Part shown: positions 1 through 29,300 of the stretch, in pieces | How the letters are laid out: every line of letters starts with the position of its first letter | How positions within the stretch are numbered: position 1 is the stretch's first letter | Source of the DNA: Phalacrocorax aristotelis | Taxonomy: Eukaryota > Chordata > Aves > Suliformes > Phalacrocoracidae | Direction: 5' to 3' | Assembly (NCBI RefSeq): GCF_949628215.1 | Contig: NC_134288.1 | Location: forward strand, 10,733,682-10,797,681 | DNA: 64,000 bases | Notes under the pieces: generated by a model | What the model was told of the DNA's origin: nothing | The model's input: the letters and a program-made list of their open reading frames with translations, nothing else | Databases searched by the model: none | Program-made: the position numbers and the translations under genes

Positions 1-2040
1 TTGGGAGGCTGGGCTGAGCGACGCCACGCTGCTTCCCAGCCAAGGTCAGCCAGAAACCCTCCCGGCGCTGCAAACGCCTGTCCTGTTAACCCTTGGGAAG
101 AGTGGAGCAGCAGGCTGGCAGGGTTAGGCTGCAAAGCTGGCCCGTGCCTGCAGGCATGCAGGGACAGGAGATGTTTTCCTCTCCCACCCAGCAGGCAGCG
201 GATGGGGCTGGAGGCGTGAGGATTTCATGCCATTATGTTCCTTGGGGACCTGCTGCCAACTGGGCGGTTGTGGGGCCTGGGCGAGAACGGTCCACTATGG
301 CGGGAGGCCAGCATTGGCGGGGTGATGGGTTTCTTGCTTGGAGGCAGGGAGCAACAGGGTGACAGCGCTCGGCATCGGTGACTGTGCGCACTGGAATCTG
401 AGACACGTCCCCGGCCATACTTGTGGTCAGGAAACATCTTCGCGTTGCAGCGATACAAACCACATTCACAGTGGCAGCAGTGCCTCTCCAACGTGCCTCT
501 GACGCCAAGGACCGGCATGACCCGACCCCACACAGGGGACCGGGAGCTGCCTGCTTCCAAGGACCTCCAGAAGTTCCCCTTGTTGGGACTTGTTTCCTCC
601 TCTCTTGCAGAGGTGGGCCTCTCCAAAATGGCACCCCCTCGCTTCATGGCCAGGCCCTGCCAAGGGATGGAAGCTTTCCAGATGCTGCAGAGGCCCCAGA
701 CGGAGGGCTGGAGGGAACTTGTGTTCGCAAACATGGGGCCAAGCCAAGAAGTTTCAAGGTAGCTCCAAGTGTCATGCCAGGGAGAGGGTCTGGAGCTCAG
801 GTTTGGTCTGGGGCCACCTCTGCTGGTTTGGGGATGAATCAAAACATGTCTTGCACATCTGGGGAGCAGTTCTTGCTTGAGGGGAACCCGGAGGTGTGTC
901 CAACTCCATGCGAGTTGCCATAAAGAATAGCAAGCTGACAGCTTTAGGTACCTAACAGGCAGTTTGGGAGACAGCCACCCAGGAGAGGTTTAGCACTGCT
1001 CTGTTCAATACTCCCCACCTTTGTGTGGTGGTAAAGCTAAACTTTGCCCTCATTGACTCAGTTGCCACAGGACAGAGCAGAGTCGGAGCTGAGCTCAGGG
1101 AGCCCCAGTTCCCAACACCTAATTCTGCAGCCTGAGGCCACACATAGCACATCTCCATGCTTTCGCTTGATCTGTGGCCCCGCTGGGGCAGGACGCAGCC
1201 GCTCTTTACCAGCACAGTCAGGGCCCTCTCTGAAACATCCGCGCTTGGCGAGGGCTGCAAAGCCGGCTGTGCAGGAGGCATCGAAGTTCTCCCCCTGCCA
1301 GAAACCAGCTGGAGAGAGCAACAATATTCAGCGGTGAGTCCCAGAGGCAGACATTGCGCAGCTCCCGGGGGACACGCTGCCCTCGCACAGTGTACGAGTG
1401 CCACCTACAGGGGGGCTCCACGCTCTGGCCTGGGCACCCCTAAACCATCCATCCCCTCTCCACCCTTCTGTTAGTCTCATGTCCCTAAGGCTGCACTGGA
1501 CTGGTTGCACGGCCTCACGTCTCGGTTTAGCCAGGCAGCAGGGCTAGCCATGGCGCTGAGGGCGAGCCGCCACAGGATTGCAGCCACGGGTGATATTCCT
1601 GTGGTGCTCGATGGCTGCTGGAGCCACTTCCCTGGCCTGAGGCACCACAGGGCTGCTGACTCGAGTCTGCCTTTCAGGTGGTGCTGCTGCCCGGACTGCA
1701 GCGGCTCCGTCAGGGTCAGGGCACCTGGGGCTGGTGGAGGGGGCAAGGGATGCCCACCTGTGGCAGGGACTGTGCAGGTTATAAAGGGGAGAGCTCCCAC
1801 CCCCTACTCCCACCCAGGCTGGGCTGTGTGTGGGGTGCAGCAGTGCTCAGGAATCCCTGATGGGGAGCCCTCGAGGGGGACCCCTGAGGGATGGGGCAGC
1901 CTCTGTCTGTGGGATGCTGTGCCACGTTGAGGCAGCCTGGCTCAGCCACCGGTGCCCCACGACAACACATTGGGAAACGCGTGTAGTCTCTGCTGGCTCC
2001 GGGAAACCCTGAAACGGCACCGTGGGGGAGACCGCGGGGC
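1..2040. other. Upstream flank, no gene recognised
   Basis: I read both strands of this 2-kb flank left of TCEA2 and found no recognisable protein, no RNA gene and no transposon. Several open frames of 60-200 codons exist, but they lack domain-like composition and overlap each other on both strands. A TATA-like stretch lies near 1780 with nothing convincing downstream. SOX18 lies on this side of TCEA2 in human (memory), but nothing resembling an HMG box is visible. Confidence 0.5.
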
Positions 2041-2093
2041 TCTCCCTCGGCGCCCTGTGGCTGGGCCGTCAGGGCGGCGGCCCGAGGGGACGT

Positions 2094-2112
2094 ACTACAG
2101 CCCCCACAGTGC
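2094..2112 (+). promoter_or_regulatory. ZNF143/THAP11-like motif 1
   Basis: ACTACAGCCCCCACAGTGC fits the long ZNF143 (SBS2) pattern ACTACAANTCCCAGNATGC at the ACTACA start and the GTGC end, with a few middle mismatches. It is the first of four such motifs in alternating orientation. Confidence 0.5.
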
Positions 2113-2139
2113 CCCGCGGCGGGGCAGGGCGGGCGCAGG

Positions 2140-2158
2140 GCACTCTGGGAGTTGTAGT
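2140..2158 (-). promoter_or_regulatory. ZNF143/THAP11-like motif 2 (best match)
   Basis: On the minus strand this reads ACTACAACTCCCAGAGTGC, close to the consensus ZNF143/THAP11 element found in many CpG-island promoters. It is the strongest candidate for a core activator site of TCEA2. Confidence 0.7.
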
Positions 2159-2198
2159 CCCGCCGCACGCCGGGAAGAGGCGTGCGGGCGCGTGGAGA

Positions 2199-2217
2199 AC
2201 TACGAATCCCGTCGTGC
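2199..2217 (+). promoter_or_regulatory. ZNF143/THAP11-like motif 3
   Basis: ACTACGAATCCCGTCGTGC keeps the ACTAC, TCCC and GTGC blocks of the ZNF143 element at the right spacing, with CpG-type substitutions. It is weaker than motif 2. Confidence 0.45.
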
Positions 2218-2344
2218 CCCGCAAACTGCCCGCCCGGACTGCGGTACCGGGGGTTGTGGTGGGCACCGGGCAGCCGCCGCCACCAGCGCCCCCCCCCCCC
2301 CCCCCCCCCCGCCCCCGGCCCCGGCAGCCGCGGGGAGCGGCGCG

Positions 2345-19301
<16,957 letters not shown>

Positions 19302-19600
19302 TATGTGCCATGGCCCGAGAGCGGCAGCCAAACGCAGATCAGAGTGCAACCTCCATACGCCAGCTCCCACGGCAATTGTGTATTGTGTCCCAAGTGAGTT
19401 TGCATTGTCACGTGCTGAGAGAGCAGCTGCGGGGAGGCCTGCCTCTCCGCTTGGGCCTCAGTGGAGAGCCACAGCTGTGGGCTCACAGGTTGGCAGGAGA
19501 GCTCACTAAACACACTTAGTCGTTATTTTCTCATCTAAGCAAGTATGGTCACTTTTTCTTCAGAACTAATATTAAACATTTTTTGTCAGTTTCTGAGTTT
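19302..19600 (+). other. TCEA2: TCEA2 3'UTR
   Basis: A short 3'UTR of about 290 nt, ending after an ATTAAA signal at 19571-19576 with a T/GT-rich stretch behind it (TTTTTTGTCAGTTTCTGAG). Confidence 0.7.
19571..19576 (+). terminator. TCEA2: TCEA2 polyadenylation signal ATTAAA
   Basis: ATTAAA, the common variant signal, followed within 30 nt by a T-rich downstream element. It is the first good signal after the stop codon. Confidence 0.65.
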
Positions 19601-21494
19601 TATTTGAACTGTGCATGTGCAGCACTTTGCTTTTGCGGTGTGGAACTGTGTGGGAGCTTGACAGATAGTCAGTGTCCAGATGGACGAGAGCTGAACACTG
19701 CCTGGGCCACCAGAAACCAAGAAGCTGCTTGTAGGTACACCCTCAGCATGTGAAGCCTTGTTCCTGCTCATGAAACAAAACACTGGGCCAAGTCCAGTGG
19801 CTGCATGGACAGTACTGGTCTTTCTCTTGGCTGAGGAGACCTGTTGATGGAACACAGCTTTTAAGGTACAGACCATATGCTGCTTTCCATCTTGACAGCG
19901 CTCATGTGATTTTGGCACAGTGATGCGTACCTTGTCATCTTAGGCCTTTAAATGCCAACAGCATAGGCTGCTGCAAGATGAGAATGTCCTGCCTGGGTTG
20001 TAGCAGACTGAGAGCAGGGTGACACCAGCCACAAAAACCCAACCCAAATGCTTGACTTGGAGGAGCAGGACAGGGAGGAAGGTGTGCTAGGCCCAGGTAA
20101 GGTTAATCTCGATAGAGGGAGAGGCCATCAATAAAGGAGGTGGAGGGAACCCACTGGTTAGTGGGAGTGTTAAAAGGGAGTCCCAGGCACTTTCCTGCTT
20201 GTGTATGCTCTGCTCTTAGCTGGATGGCTAAAAGGCAATCTCAGTTTTTGGAAGGACTGGCTGGAGAGGCTCAGGAAGAGGGGGAAATGCTGCAAATACA
20301 GGAAATTTTCCAGAGGCTTTGACCTGGAAGAGGCAGGCACGACAGATACTGGTGGGAGTTGTTAGCACTTAGCTCTGGAAATGACGGGCTTTGAAGTGAG
20401 CTCAGAGCTTGAGCAAAGCAAGCTTCAGGTGCTCTGTCTGCAAACATGGCCTTTTTTGCAGGATCAGGTTCTTTCTGGGAGGTAACTAGAACCTGGTGGG
20501 GAAATTCTGTCTGTCCTCCCACCAGCTTTCAGCCTGCAAGTTAAACTCCCTCTTCCTAACCTTTAACTGGGGTGATGTGGCATTTGGGGGGTCCCAGTAA
20601 GGCCTCTGAGTTGGAGGCTGCTCTGGAGCAGTCCTCTGCACTGCAGCTCTTGTGCTGACAAGCAGCGCAGGAGCATGTGCAGCCACATCTCTTATGGCAT
20701 TGCTCCCCTGTTCCAGAGCAAAAAACAAGTATTTCCACTGGCTTTTCAGCATGCCAGACAGCAGACATTCAACAGAGACCTTGGAGATGTTTACAGAGGA
20801 GTGAGCAGCCACATGAAAGCAATGGAAAACGTGCTTGCAGCCCCTTTGAGGGCTGCACTCCTCCGGAGGCATGGATCCCAACAGGATCCTTTGCTCAGGG
20901 CTTTCACTTTACAGGGTGCAGCCAAGTCTCCCAAGAAGGAAAAGATTCAGAGATGCTGACAACTCATTTAAGCCTCACGAGTCTTGTGGCAAATGGGGTT
21001 ATTCAAGCCAGGCTTGGGAAGGAAGGAACAGTGTCCTTGCAGTAACGCTTAAAAGCTTCAGCATCTGAAACCAAAGCTGGCCAAGGCCCTCTGGCCCGTG
21101 TGCTGTGTAATTACCAGTTGCTGTTGCCTTTCTTGTCTTGCTGTCAGGAGGGGAGCTGAGCTTGGGCAGTTTGCTGACAAACCTGAATTTAGGTATGGAG
21201 AGTCCCAGGCAGAAGGAGCCCCTCAAACGGAGGGAAAAGTACCGTTTGAGGACCATTTTCTGAGGTAACACCAAGGAGAGCCAGTGGGGGAAGAGCCACT
21301 GGCTAAAGAGGCATTTTGGAAGCAAGGATTCACTTATAAGGTGTTTAAAAGTGCTAGGATTAGGAGCAAGAGCCTAGACTAACTGGTGGCAGTGGGGTCT
21401 TCCCTGGGCTGAGAGCTCCACGGTATGCAGAGAGGCTCTGACACACCTGCCAAGCTGCTGGACAGCTTCAGCAATGTTCAGCCTCCAAACCTTG
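19601..21494. other. Gap between the TCEA2 and RGS19 3' ends
   Basis: About 1.9 kb between the two inferred cleavage sites of the convergent genes. No open frame worth calling, no repeat and no RNA gene recognised. Confidence 0.6.
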
Positions 21495-21519
21495 CGTGAA
21501 GGCCATGTGAGACACATCC

Positions 21520-21525
21520 TTTATT
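21520..21525 (-). terminator. RGS19: RGS19 polyadenylation signal
   Basis: TTTATT on the plus strand is AATAAA on the minus strand, followed by GGATGTGTCTCACATG, a GT-rich downstream element. It is the best signal after the RGS19 stop codon and gives a 3'UTR of about 1.7 kb. Confidence 0.65.
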
Positions 21526-22682
21526 CACAGAGCAAACCAAGCACCCAGAACTAAAACCTCCCCAGCAGAGGGTGGGGAGGCTGCAGGGCTGTAGCGGTGC
21601 AGGCTCAGCACTCGCAGGGGAAAACCTGCCAGTAACAACCAAATAACAATACCAACATTCCTGAACAAACAATCTCTGGTCTCTCTCAAAAATATATTTT
21701 CTTGAACTGTATTTCCAGCTTGGCAAACAAAACTAAATTTACTGACATGAATTTCCATGCAGTCGTGCCACTAGGAAGGAAGGAACCAAAAAGCCAAGAG
21801 AATTTTTGTTTGTTTGTTTAAAAAATATCTTCAATAAAAAGAACCAGTGCTGCTCCTTCTTTTTTCTTTGAAAGGGATGGAGAGAAGGAGGGAAAAGAAT
21901 AGATAATTAAGAAACCACAGACTGTTCTGGGTCAAGAAAAGCAGAGAGTAGTGTTGGTCTTCCACAGCATGGCTGAGCTGGGCAGCAGGACCCCGCTGTT
22001 GGCTTCATTTCAGCACAGAGGGCAGGGGCTGCTGGCAGAAATGTTTTAATTCTGGGTGCAGGGGCTCCAGCAAACCACTCCTCATGCTGTACAGAAATAC
22101 GCAGATACTACATATCTTCCCTGCAACATTTTCCATCCCATGAGGAGCCCTGCCTGTGCCCGAGGGATGAGGGCAGACCCCTGGGCTTCTCCCTGCTCGC
22201 GGGGCAGGCGTGGGCCAGCCAGGAACCCGTGGGGTTCTCAGGAGGGCAAATACCACCTGCACAACTGGCATGTGTATTTTCCGCTTCACTGAAGTCTGTG
22301 AACCGAGGATGCAGGAAGCTCTGGGTTTGGGATCACAAGTGCGTGGTGTCCTGGGGCTGGTCTGGCACTGTGCGATGGGCACTGGGCTCCCCAGGACGGG
22401 GGCTGGCAGAGGCGGCAGCTCCTGGGCAACCCCTGCCCACCCTCCAAGCACAGCCTCATGGCACCACCGCTGCAGGGGTCCTGTCTGGCCCCTCCAGAGC
22501 CCCATGGGTGGCTTCAGCGATGGGGAGACCATGGCCCTGGGGTGCTGCCTGCCCTCTGCCTCCATCCTGCCCCAGCGCTGCCCCCCAGATCCACCGGGAA
22601 TGCAAATGGAGCTGCAGCACTGCCCCCCCACCCTGTGGGCCACTTCAAACAGACGGAGCGATGTAAACCTGACACCTTTTTA

Positions 22683-22690
22683 TATGTACA
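22683..22690 (-). promoter_or_regulatory. RGS19: Pumilio response element in RGS19 3'UTR
   Basis: Minus strand TGTACATA matches UGUANAUA exactly, next to a U-rich tract. Eight bases can occur by chance; the 3'UTR position is what gives it weight. Confidence 0.4.
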
Positions 22691-23193
22691 GAATGCCAAC
22701 AAAAAAAGCTTTTTAAAATAAAAAGTTAAAAAACAAAACAAAAAAAAAAAACCAACAACAATCGACCTCCCCCCCACCCCAAAAGTAAACCCCCAACCCA
22801 GTCCCCAACTGGGTCTCAGTGGGAAATGGGGACCTGCCTTGTCCCCAAGTGTGGTGGAGAGGGAATAAAGTGACCTCTTCAGAACGGGGTGCGGGGGGAG
22901 CCGGGCCCCGGGCACTCTCCCGCGTGCTCCCGCAAGCTCCCCCGGCTCGCTCCGGCCAGCGGTGGGGACGGGGCAGGGGTTCAGTAGTACGAGCCGGCCC
23001 GGGCTGTGCTGCCGCAGTGGCACCAGCACCGGGGACAGTCCCGGAGGGTGGCCCAGAAACCAGGGTGACGGTTCATAGGTAAAAAGCTAAAAACTTGGGG
23101 GGGGGCTGGCAGGGAGGGCGGTGGAGGGGGGGAGGCACCAAGCCCCTCCGGCCGCCACGTCCCCACCGGCGTCCCCGTGGCCGGCGGGTGCCC

Positions 23194-23382
23194 TTAGGAC
23201 TCCGAGGAGGAGCGGGAGACGCTCTGGAGCAGCGATCTGTATATGGCAGAGTTCAGGAAGCGAGGGTAGGAGTCTCTGTGCATAAGCGTGTAGATCTGGA
23301 GCTGCGCATCATCGAAGGTGTGCGAGGACGGCTCCTGCATCTTCCGGTTGATGACCTCCCGCACCCGCGAGTCCAGGCTCAC
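23194..23382 (-). CDS. RGS19: RGS19 last coding exon
   Basis: Residues 155-216, starting VSLDSRVREVINRKMQEPSS and containing HTFDDAQLQIYTLMHRDSYP, the C-terminal helices of the RGS box. Then a Ser-rich tail and TAA at 23196-23194. Acceptor CCACCCAG. Confidence 0.96.
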   Translation of the reverse strand: MSLDSRVREVINRKMQEPSSHTFDDAQLQIYTLMHRDSYPRFLNSAIYRSLLQSVSRSSSES

Positions 23383-26300
23383 CTGGGTGGTAGGGAGAGA
23401 AATGGGGGCGTTGAGGAACCCCCAATGCTGAGCCCCCATCCCCAGCACCCACCCCCGCACCAGCTCTCATGGGAAACTGGGTATCCACATGGCTCGTGGC
23501 CAGACGTGGGGAGACCACGGTGTGCTCTACCCCAGAGTATATATATTTGCACCAGAGCAAGGGTGTTTTGGAAAGAGCTGCAGGGAGGACTGGGGAGGTC
23601 TCTGGGTCCTCCCTGTGTCCCCTTGCTGGGCACAGGGAGGGGCAGGTTGGGGTGCTCCCACCTTGGATGCCCCCACCCTGGGGATGCTGTGAGCTGGGCT
23701 GCAGCATCTCCTCAGCCCACTGGTGCCCTCGTGAGGTTTCGGCCCCGCAGCACAACCCAGCCCGTGGCCCTGCTGCCTCTGTGTCCCGGGGGTTCTGGGG
23801 ACACCCTCCCTGCGCCAGTCACATGCATGAAGTAAACCTGTTACCCTGCCCAAACTCATCCCCAACCACCCATCCCATCCCCAAATTGCCACAGGGCTGC
23901 AGCGGCAGCTGGGACAGAGCCTGTTCCCCAAGAAGCATGCTGCCAGCCCCATCTTAGCCTGAGCTACCCACTGAGAGCCGCAGGAGGGCCTCTGCCCCGT
24001 ACCTCCTTGGGCGAGAGGATGGAGATGTAGTCCTCGTAGATCATCCTGGCCTTCTCATCGATGGTGTGCTTGTTGCACTCATTTTTGAGCTCCTCGCACG
24101 CTAGCCAGAAGAGCATGTTCTCCTCGCTGTACTCAGTCCGCAAGAACTCCCGGAAGATGTTGCGACCCGCCGGGCTCTTCATCAGCTTGTCGAAGGACTG
24201 TGCCCAGCCCCGCACCTCCTCCGGCGTGGGTTTGGCGCTGCCAGGCCCCAGCAGGCAAGGCAAGGGGACAGCGTTATGGTCAGCACGGGAGGGCTGTGGG
24301 CTCCCTGCTGCATCCCTCCCTGTGCGGCTCAGCCATGCTCATCCCTGGTCCCATCCTAGAGGGACCGTGCCTGAACGCATCCACCCTGCTCATGCCGAGG
24401 CTGTTCCTGCTCAGGCTCCAGCTATTACGGAGGCTTTCAGAGGTCACTCATGGGGTCTGCCCCAGCTCCGCTCAGCTGGGCTAGAGCATGAGCTTGCTTT
24501 CAGCTGAATTTTTCAAGCTGAGATGTATTTTAGTGCTGGATTTGCACAAACCCAAACGGAAGCAAAAGCCCTTCCCTTGCAGAGCAGCCACTCTGAGCTG
24601 CCCTAGCCAGGGAGAGACTGACAGTTCATCATCCCTAACAGCTGGGGGATGGAGGGAGAGAGGCTGCTCCCCAGCAAATACTCATTACCTGCTAAAGCAG
24701 GCAGGAACAATCACTCTCAGTGGCTAATTATCACGGCTGACCCCTAACCCTGCTGCACCAGGTGCTGCAGAGAGCACCCACGGCTGGGCTGCATGCAGGG
24801 GGTCGTACCTGTCCCTCAGGGAGTGGGTGCTCAGTGCAGGGCATCCCCAGAGCAGAGTGCCTGCAGGATGAGGCTCTGCCCTTGGGACATGGCCCAAAAG
24901 GTGCTGAGGTCTTTGCATGCCTTAGTTTCCCTTTGCAAGGGGCCCAAGGGCCAGAATTGCAGAGGGCTGCAGCCCAAGGCTCTGGGTTCCCCATTTCTCA
25001 GTGGGAACCAGGGACATGGCACTGGAAGCAGCACGAGGAACCCCCAAGTCCTGGCACCTCAATCCTGCTGCCCACGCGTGCACCAGCAGGCAGGATGCGG
25101 GGCTGGGTGCCACGGAGGGTGGCGGTGGGTGCCGTGTTGTGCTATGCTGTGCCATGCTGTGCCGGTCCCTCCGGCCCACCCCCGCAGCGCTGCCCAGGCA
25201 CTCACCACGCTTCACAGTTTGGGATGGTCTCCAGTTTGGTCTCCCGGGACGACCTCCACGCTCGCTCCCGGTCCTCGTTCCTAACAGGGAGACAGAAAGG
25301 TAGTCAGGGGCATCGGGAACGCACCCAAACCCCCATCTGGATCCCCTGACTGTCCCTGGCCGCTGAATCTCCGCCGTGGGCACCAGCACCCTGCCATCCG
25401 GCTCCCCCCCAGCACCCAGCCTGCCCCAGCACCCGCTGCCCCAGCAGCACCCCAACTTCCTTGTGCAATTTTAGCATCATCATGAAAGGGTGCTTCCTGC
25501 AGTCGGGCGCCGCTGCAGCCCCAGCCCTGCTCCACCACCCGGGCCGAGCGCCAGGGCCGAGCAGAGCCGGAGCGGCCGCAGGGCCGGGCAGCAGCAGCCG
25601 GCAGAGGTCAGTGCCGGCTCAGCCCACGGCAAAGCCATTGTGAACCACCACGAATAAACACCACTAAATACATAAATGGGGGTGGGTGCAGGATGCAGGG
25701 CTGCAGCCACCGGAGCTCAGCGCCATGGTGCGCTTGGCCCCCATGCCTGGTTATCACCGTCTCCAGCTGGTGACGGCCCTGGCTCGCCCAGGAAGCTGGT
25801 GGCTGGGGTAGATGGATCAAGGGCTGGACCCTGCACCCCCAGGACACCCCAGCACCAGTTCAGCCCAGAGGCCGAGCATGGGATGGAAGTGCCGGAGCTC
25901 AGGGGTGCCGGCATCCCTTGTCCCCCTGTCCCTCTCCCCTGGGAGTGCTGGTGGCACAAGGGGAGAGCAGCCTCCAGCCAACTTCCCTCGGGCCCCCCCA
26001 ATTCTGGCACCCGGTGCCAACCGCAGCACTTCCTGCTTGCAACACCGTCCCTCGCCACTCACACAGGATTAAATGTGCAAACTTCTCCCCCAGTGGCACA
26101 GGCAGCTGGGGTGAGCGAAGCTGCAGGCACGTCCCTTCCCCCACTGCCCCTGGGGCTCGCTGCCTGACATGCCTGAGACCCAAAATGGTTGGCACCAGTC
26201 CTGGTTGCTCCAGGACTGGGGTACAGGAGGGATTTCTGTCCCATCTCTGCTCACAGGCTCTTGCAGAGACAGAGGAGGGACACAGGGAAATAGCCAAATG

Positions 26301-29300
26301 CCATGAGCTCAAGGCAGCATCAGGGAGGGAGATGTTTGGGGCAGGCTGCAAGGGGAGCCGCTTACTGCACTCGCTGCCATGCAAATGTGAGGAAACAAGA
26401 TGGGATCAGGTGAGATGGGGCCCCAAGGACACAGCAGGGGTTTTCATGGGGCTGATGCATCAGTGCTGGGGATGCACTGTGGGTTTGCACGGGGTGCAGC
26501 TCCAGGGTTTCTTGCTCCTCCAAGCTCGGAGCTGTCAGTGTCTGTAAAGTCAAAGCTGCTGCAAAGCCCAAAGCCATCAGCAGCCTCAGAGCGAGCTGAT
26601 GCTGAGGATGGAGAAGAGCAGATGGGCTCTTCAAAATCTGCATTATCCAGAGAATAAGGAGCTGGGGATCCTCAGAGAGGACAGGAGATGCAGCTGCAGG
26701 CAAGTGGCTGGTTACATCCTTGGCTTTGGGCAGCACTGGGAGGCTAGGGCTGGACTCTGCACCCATTGCTCTAAGGCAGAGCTGCCCAGGAGTGCTCCCA
26801 TGGATGAGGGCCATCCACCTCAGGCAGGGCACTGCAGCTGCGAGAAGGCAGCTGTGATGCTGGGCAGGGAAACACAGCTCTCCTCCTGCCCTGACCTGCC
26901 TGAAACGGGCAGCAAAATCCTCCTGCCTGCACAGTGCTGCAGCCAGAGGTCCCACTGCTCAGCCTTGCTGCTCAGCCTTGCTGCCCAGCCTTGCTGCCCT
27001 GCCCAGGTGCAGCCAGGTGCCTGAGGGGGGTGGGTTGGGGACACAGAGGTCAGACAGCTTGGCCAAGCACCACGCTGTGCCACTGGCACTGCCTGCAGCT
27101 TCCCCCACGCAGCCCGTCCGGGGGCGTCCAGCCCCAGCAGAGCTGTCAGGACAGTGCCAGAGGCGGGTTTCCCCGTGCCGCTTTGTGCTCTGGCTATTTT
27201 AAAGGATTTGGCTGACAGGCAGGAGTCACGATGCACCAAGGCAAGGTTTGGCTTGGGCTCACAAGCTTGCTAGGCTCCATGCAGAGGAGAGCAATGTGCT
27301 GTGGCCAGAACACCATTTACACCCACCCGGCTTCTGAGCCCCCACCCAACACAAGCACACAAGCAGCCCAGAGGCTCAGCTCGGTGAGCGGGGCTGGCCC
27401 CATCCCAGCTGCCCTCCCGCACCCACTGCCCGTGGTGCTGCATGGGTGCCAGGATCTGCACTGAAGGGCTGCAGAGCACCCAGGGGTGGGAGCTGCCGTA
27501 GGAGCCCCTCTCCCTTGAGCCCAGGCATCTGCTTGGGCAGCAGCCGTGTCCAGGTGCTTAGTGCTGCATGGAGCACAGAGGACCAGCACACGCAGGTGAC
27601 CCTCACATCTCCGCTCCTTATGGGACGACGAGGCGGGCGGGTGATGCTTGCCAGCCCCGCAGGAGCCTTGGGCCGGAGCGGGCGGTGGGACGTACCATGA
27701 GCAACTGCAGCAGCAGCACCAGCAGAAGCAGCAGGCGTTGGGGCGGTGGTTGCTGGCGGGTTGCACCGTTGTCGGAGAAGTCTCATGCCGGGACATCGGA
27801 AGGGGTGTCTCTGCGGACGCGGGTCCTGCGTACTGAAAGGCAGGAGGGCAGGGAGCGGGTGAGCTAGCTGCTGATGATTATCCTCCCCCATGTGCAAGCA
27901 CCCAGAGGTAAATGAGGGACCCCTGCCCAGTGACTTGCTGGGATTTAATTTTGGCTCCCGCTTGCTGTCCCGGCCACCAGCCAGCCCCAAGATGGACACC
28001 ACCTCACCTGCGTCCCAGCCTCATACACGGTGGACGGGGTTGGGTCGTGCTTCAGGGGCTCTTCTGCTGCTCTCCGCTCCTCCCAGCCCGTGGGTGAGCC
28101 GTGCCTCCGAGACCTCCCAGCTAATGTCCCTGCCGCCTCCTGGACAGAGCCTGCGGGGAGGGAGAGGAGCGGCACCACGTTACCTTCACAGAGAGACCCC
28201 CTGGCTTCGAGCAGCTCTGAGGGGGGCTGCTCCGGGCTGGGGAAAGCCCTTTGCAGGCAGCGGGTTGGGGCATGGCAGGCAAACAGAAAGGGTGCAAGAA
28301 AAGGAAGTGAGAAGGAAAGGAGGAGGGGAAACATGGCGGCAGATGCTCTGCCAGCCCCACGCTTCGCCCAGGACCCCCTCCCACGCTTTATCGGTGCTGC
28401 CGAGCCCTGCAGGCAGCAGTGGGGCTGGGCAGGGCGCCGGCGTCAGCGACAGCCTCATGCGCCCCAGGCTGTGCCCCATGCCGTGGGGAAGCATGGCCGG
28501 ATCCCCCCAGCATGTTTGGGCCTGGGATGGGGAAGTCGCAGCTACTCCACGGCATCATGTGAGTGGAAGGAAACAGGGTGGGGAGGGGGATTTTTCACAG
28601 CTCCCAGAACTAAACCAAAACTTGCCCCGTGCCAAGTGTTGGCTGAGTCCAGCACTCTGCACTGCTGCTGCAGAAGAGTTCCTTCCCCTGTGCTCACAGG
28701 CCTGCCTGTCCCTGCCTGCACCACTGGTCCCGCTTGGAGCAGGGATGGTCCCAGGCAGGAGTGGTGCCAGGACTCAGCACCCACCTCCACGTGGGGTGGT
28801 GGTAAGGATGTGGTCATGGCCGGCTCTGCCTTCCTGTGCCCCGCCGAGGGTGGTGGGCAGCAATCATGGTCCTTCCTCTGCCAGAGGGAAGGGATGGGAG
28901 TGGGGGGGACAGCGGGCATGGAGAGCCCCCAGCACCTCAGACCCAGTGTCCCTGTCTCAAGCTGCCCCAGATCTCACCACCTCAGGTCTGAGTCCTACTG
29001 TGGACTCAGCAAGCAGAACGGAGCCAGGATGCGGGTCCCAGCTGGGGACAGGGCTGTCCCCAGAGCCCCTCGTGAGCCCGCGTTGCCCCTGTGGGTGCAG
29101 ACCCCCCCACCCCCACCACAGCCATCACCTGGCAGCGCCTTCAGTGAGCTCCTCGCCCAGGCCCTTGCAAACCCTCCCGCTGGCTCCCATCACTCCCGCA
29201 GGAACGAAAAAGGAGAAAGTCTGCGTTTCGCTCCCAATTGTCCCTATTTATAGACCGAAGTGCTGGCAGGATGACTGTGACCTTGTCACCCAGCTCAGCA

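Larger units (their letters stand above)
21500..23193 (-). other. RGS19: RGS19 3'UTR
   Basis: Long 3'UTR between the stop at 23194-23196 and the AATAAA at 21520. It contains a U-rich block (minus strand of 22700-22755) and a perfect Pumilio element TGTACATA at 22690-22683. Such elements usually shorten mRNA life. Extent depends on the inferred poly(A) site. Confidence 0.6.

Noticed and set aside
28186-28238. Extra RGS19 coding exon
   Set aside because: It has an acceptor and a GTAACG donor on the minus strand, but its 53 nt break the frame into the cysteine-string exon.
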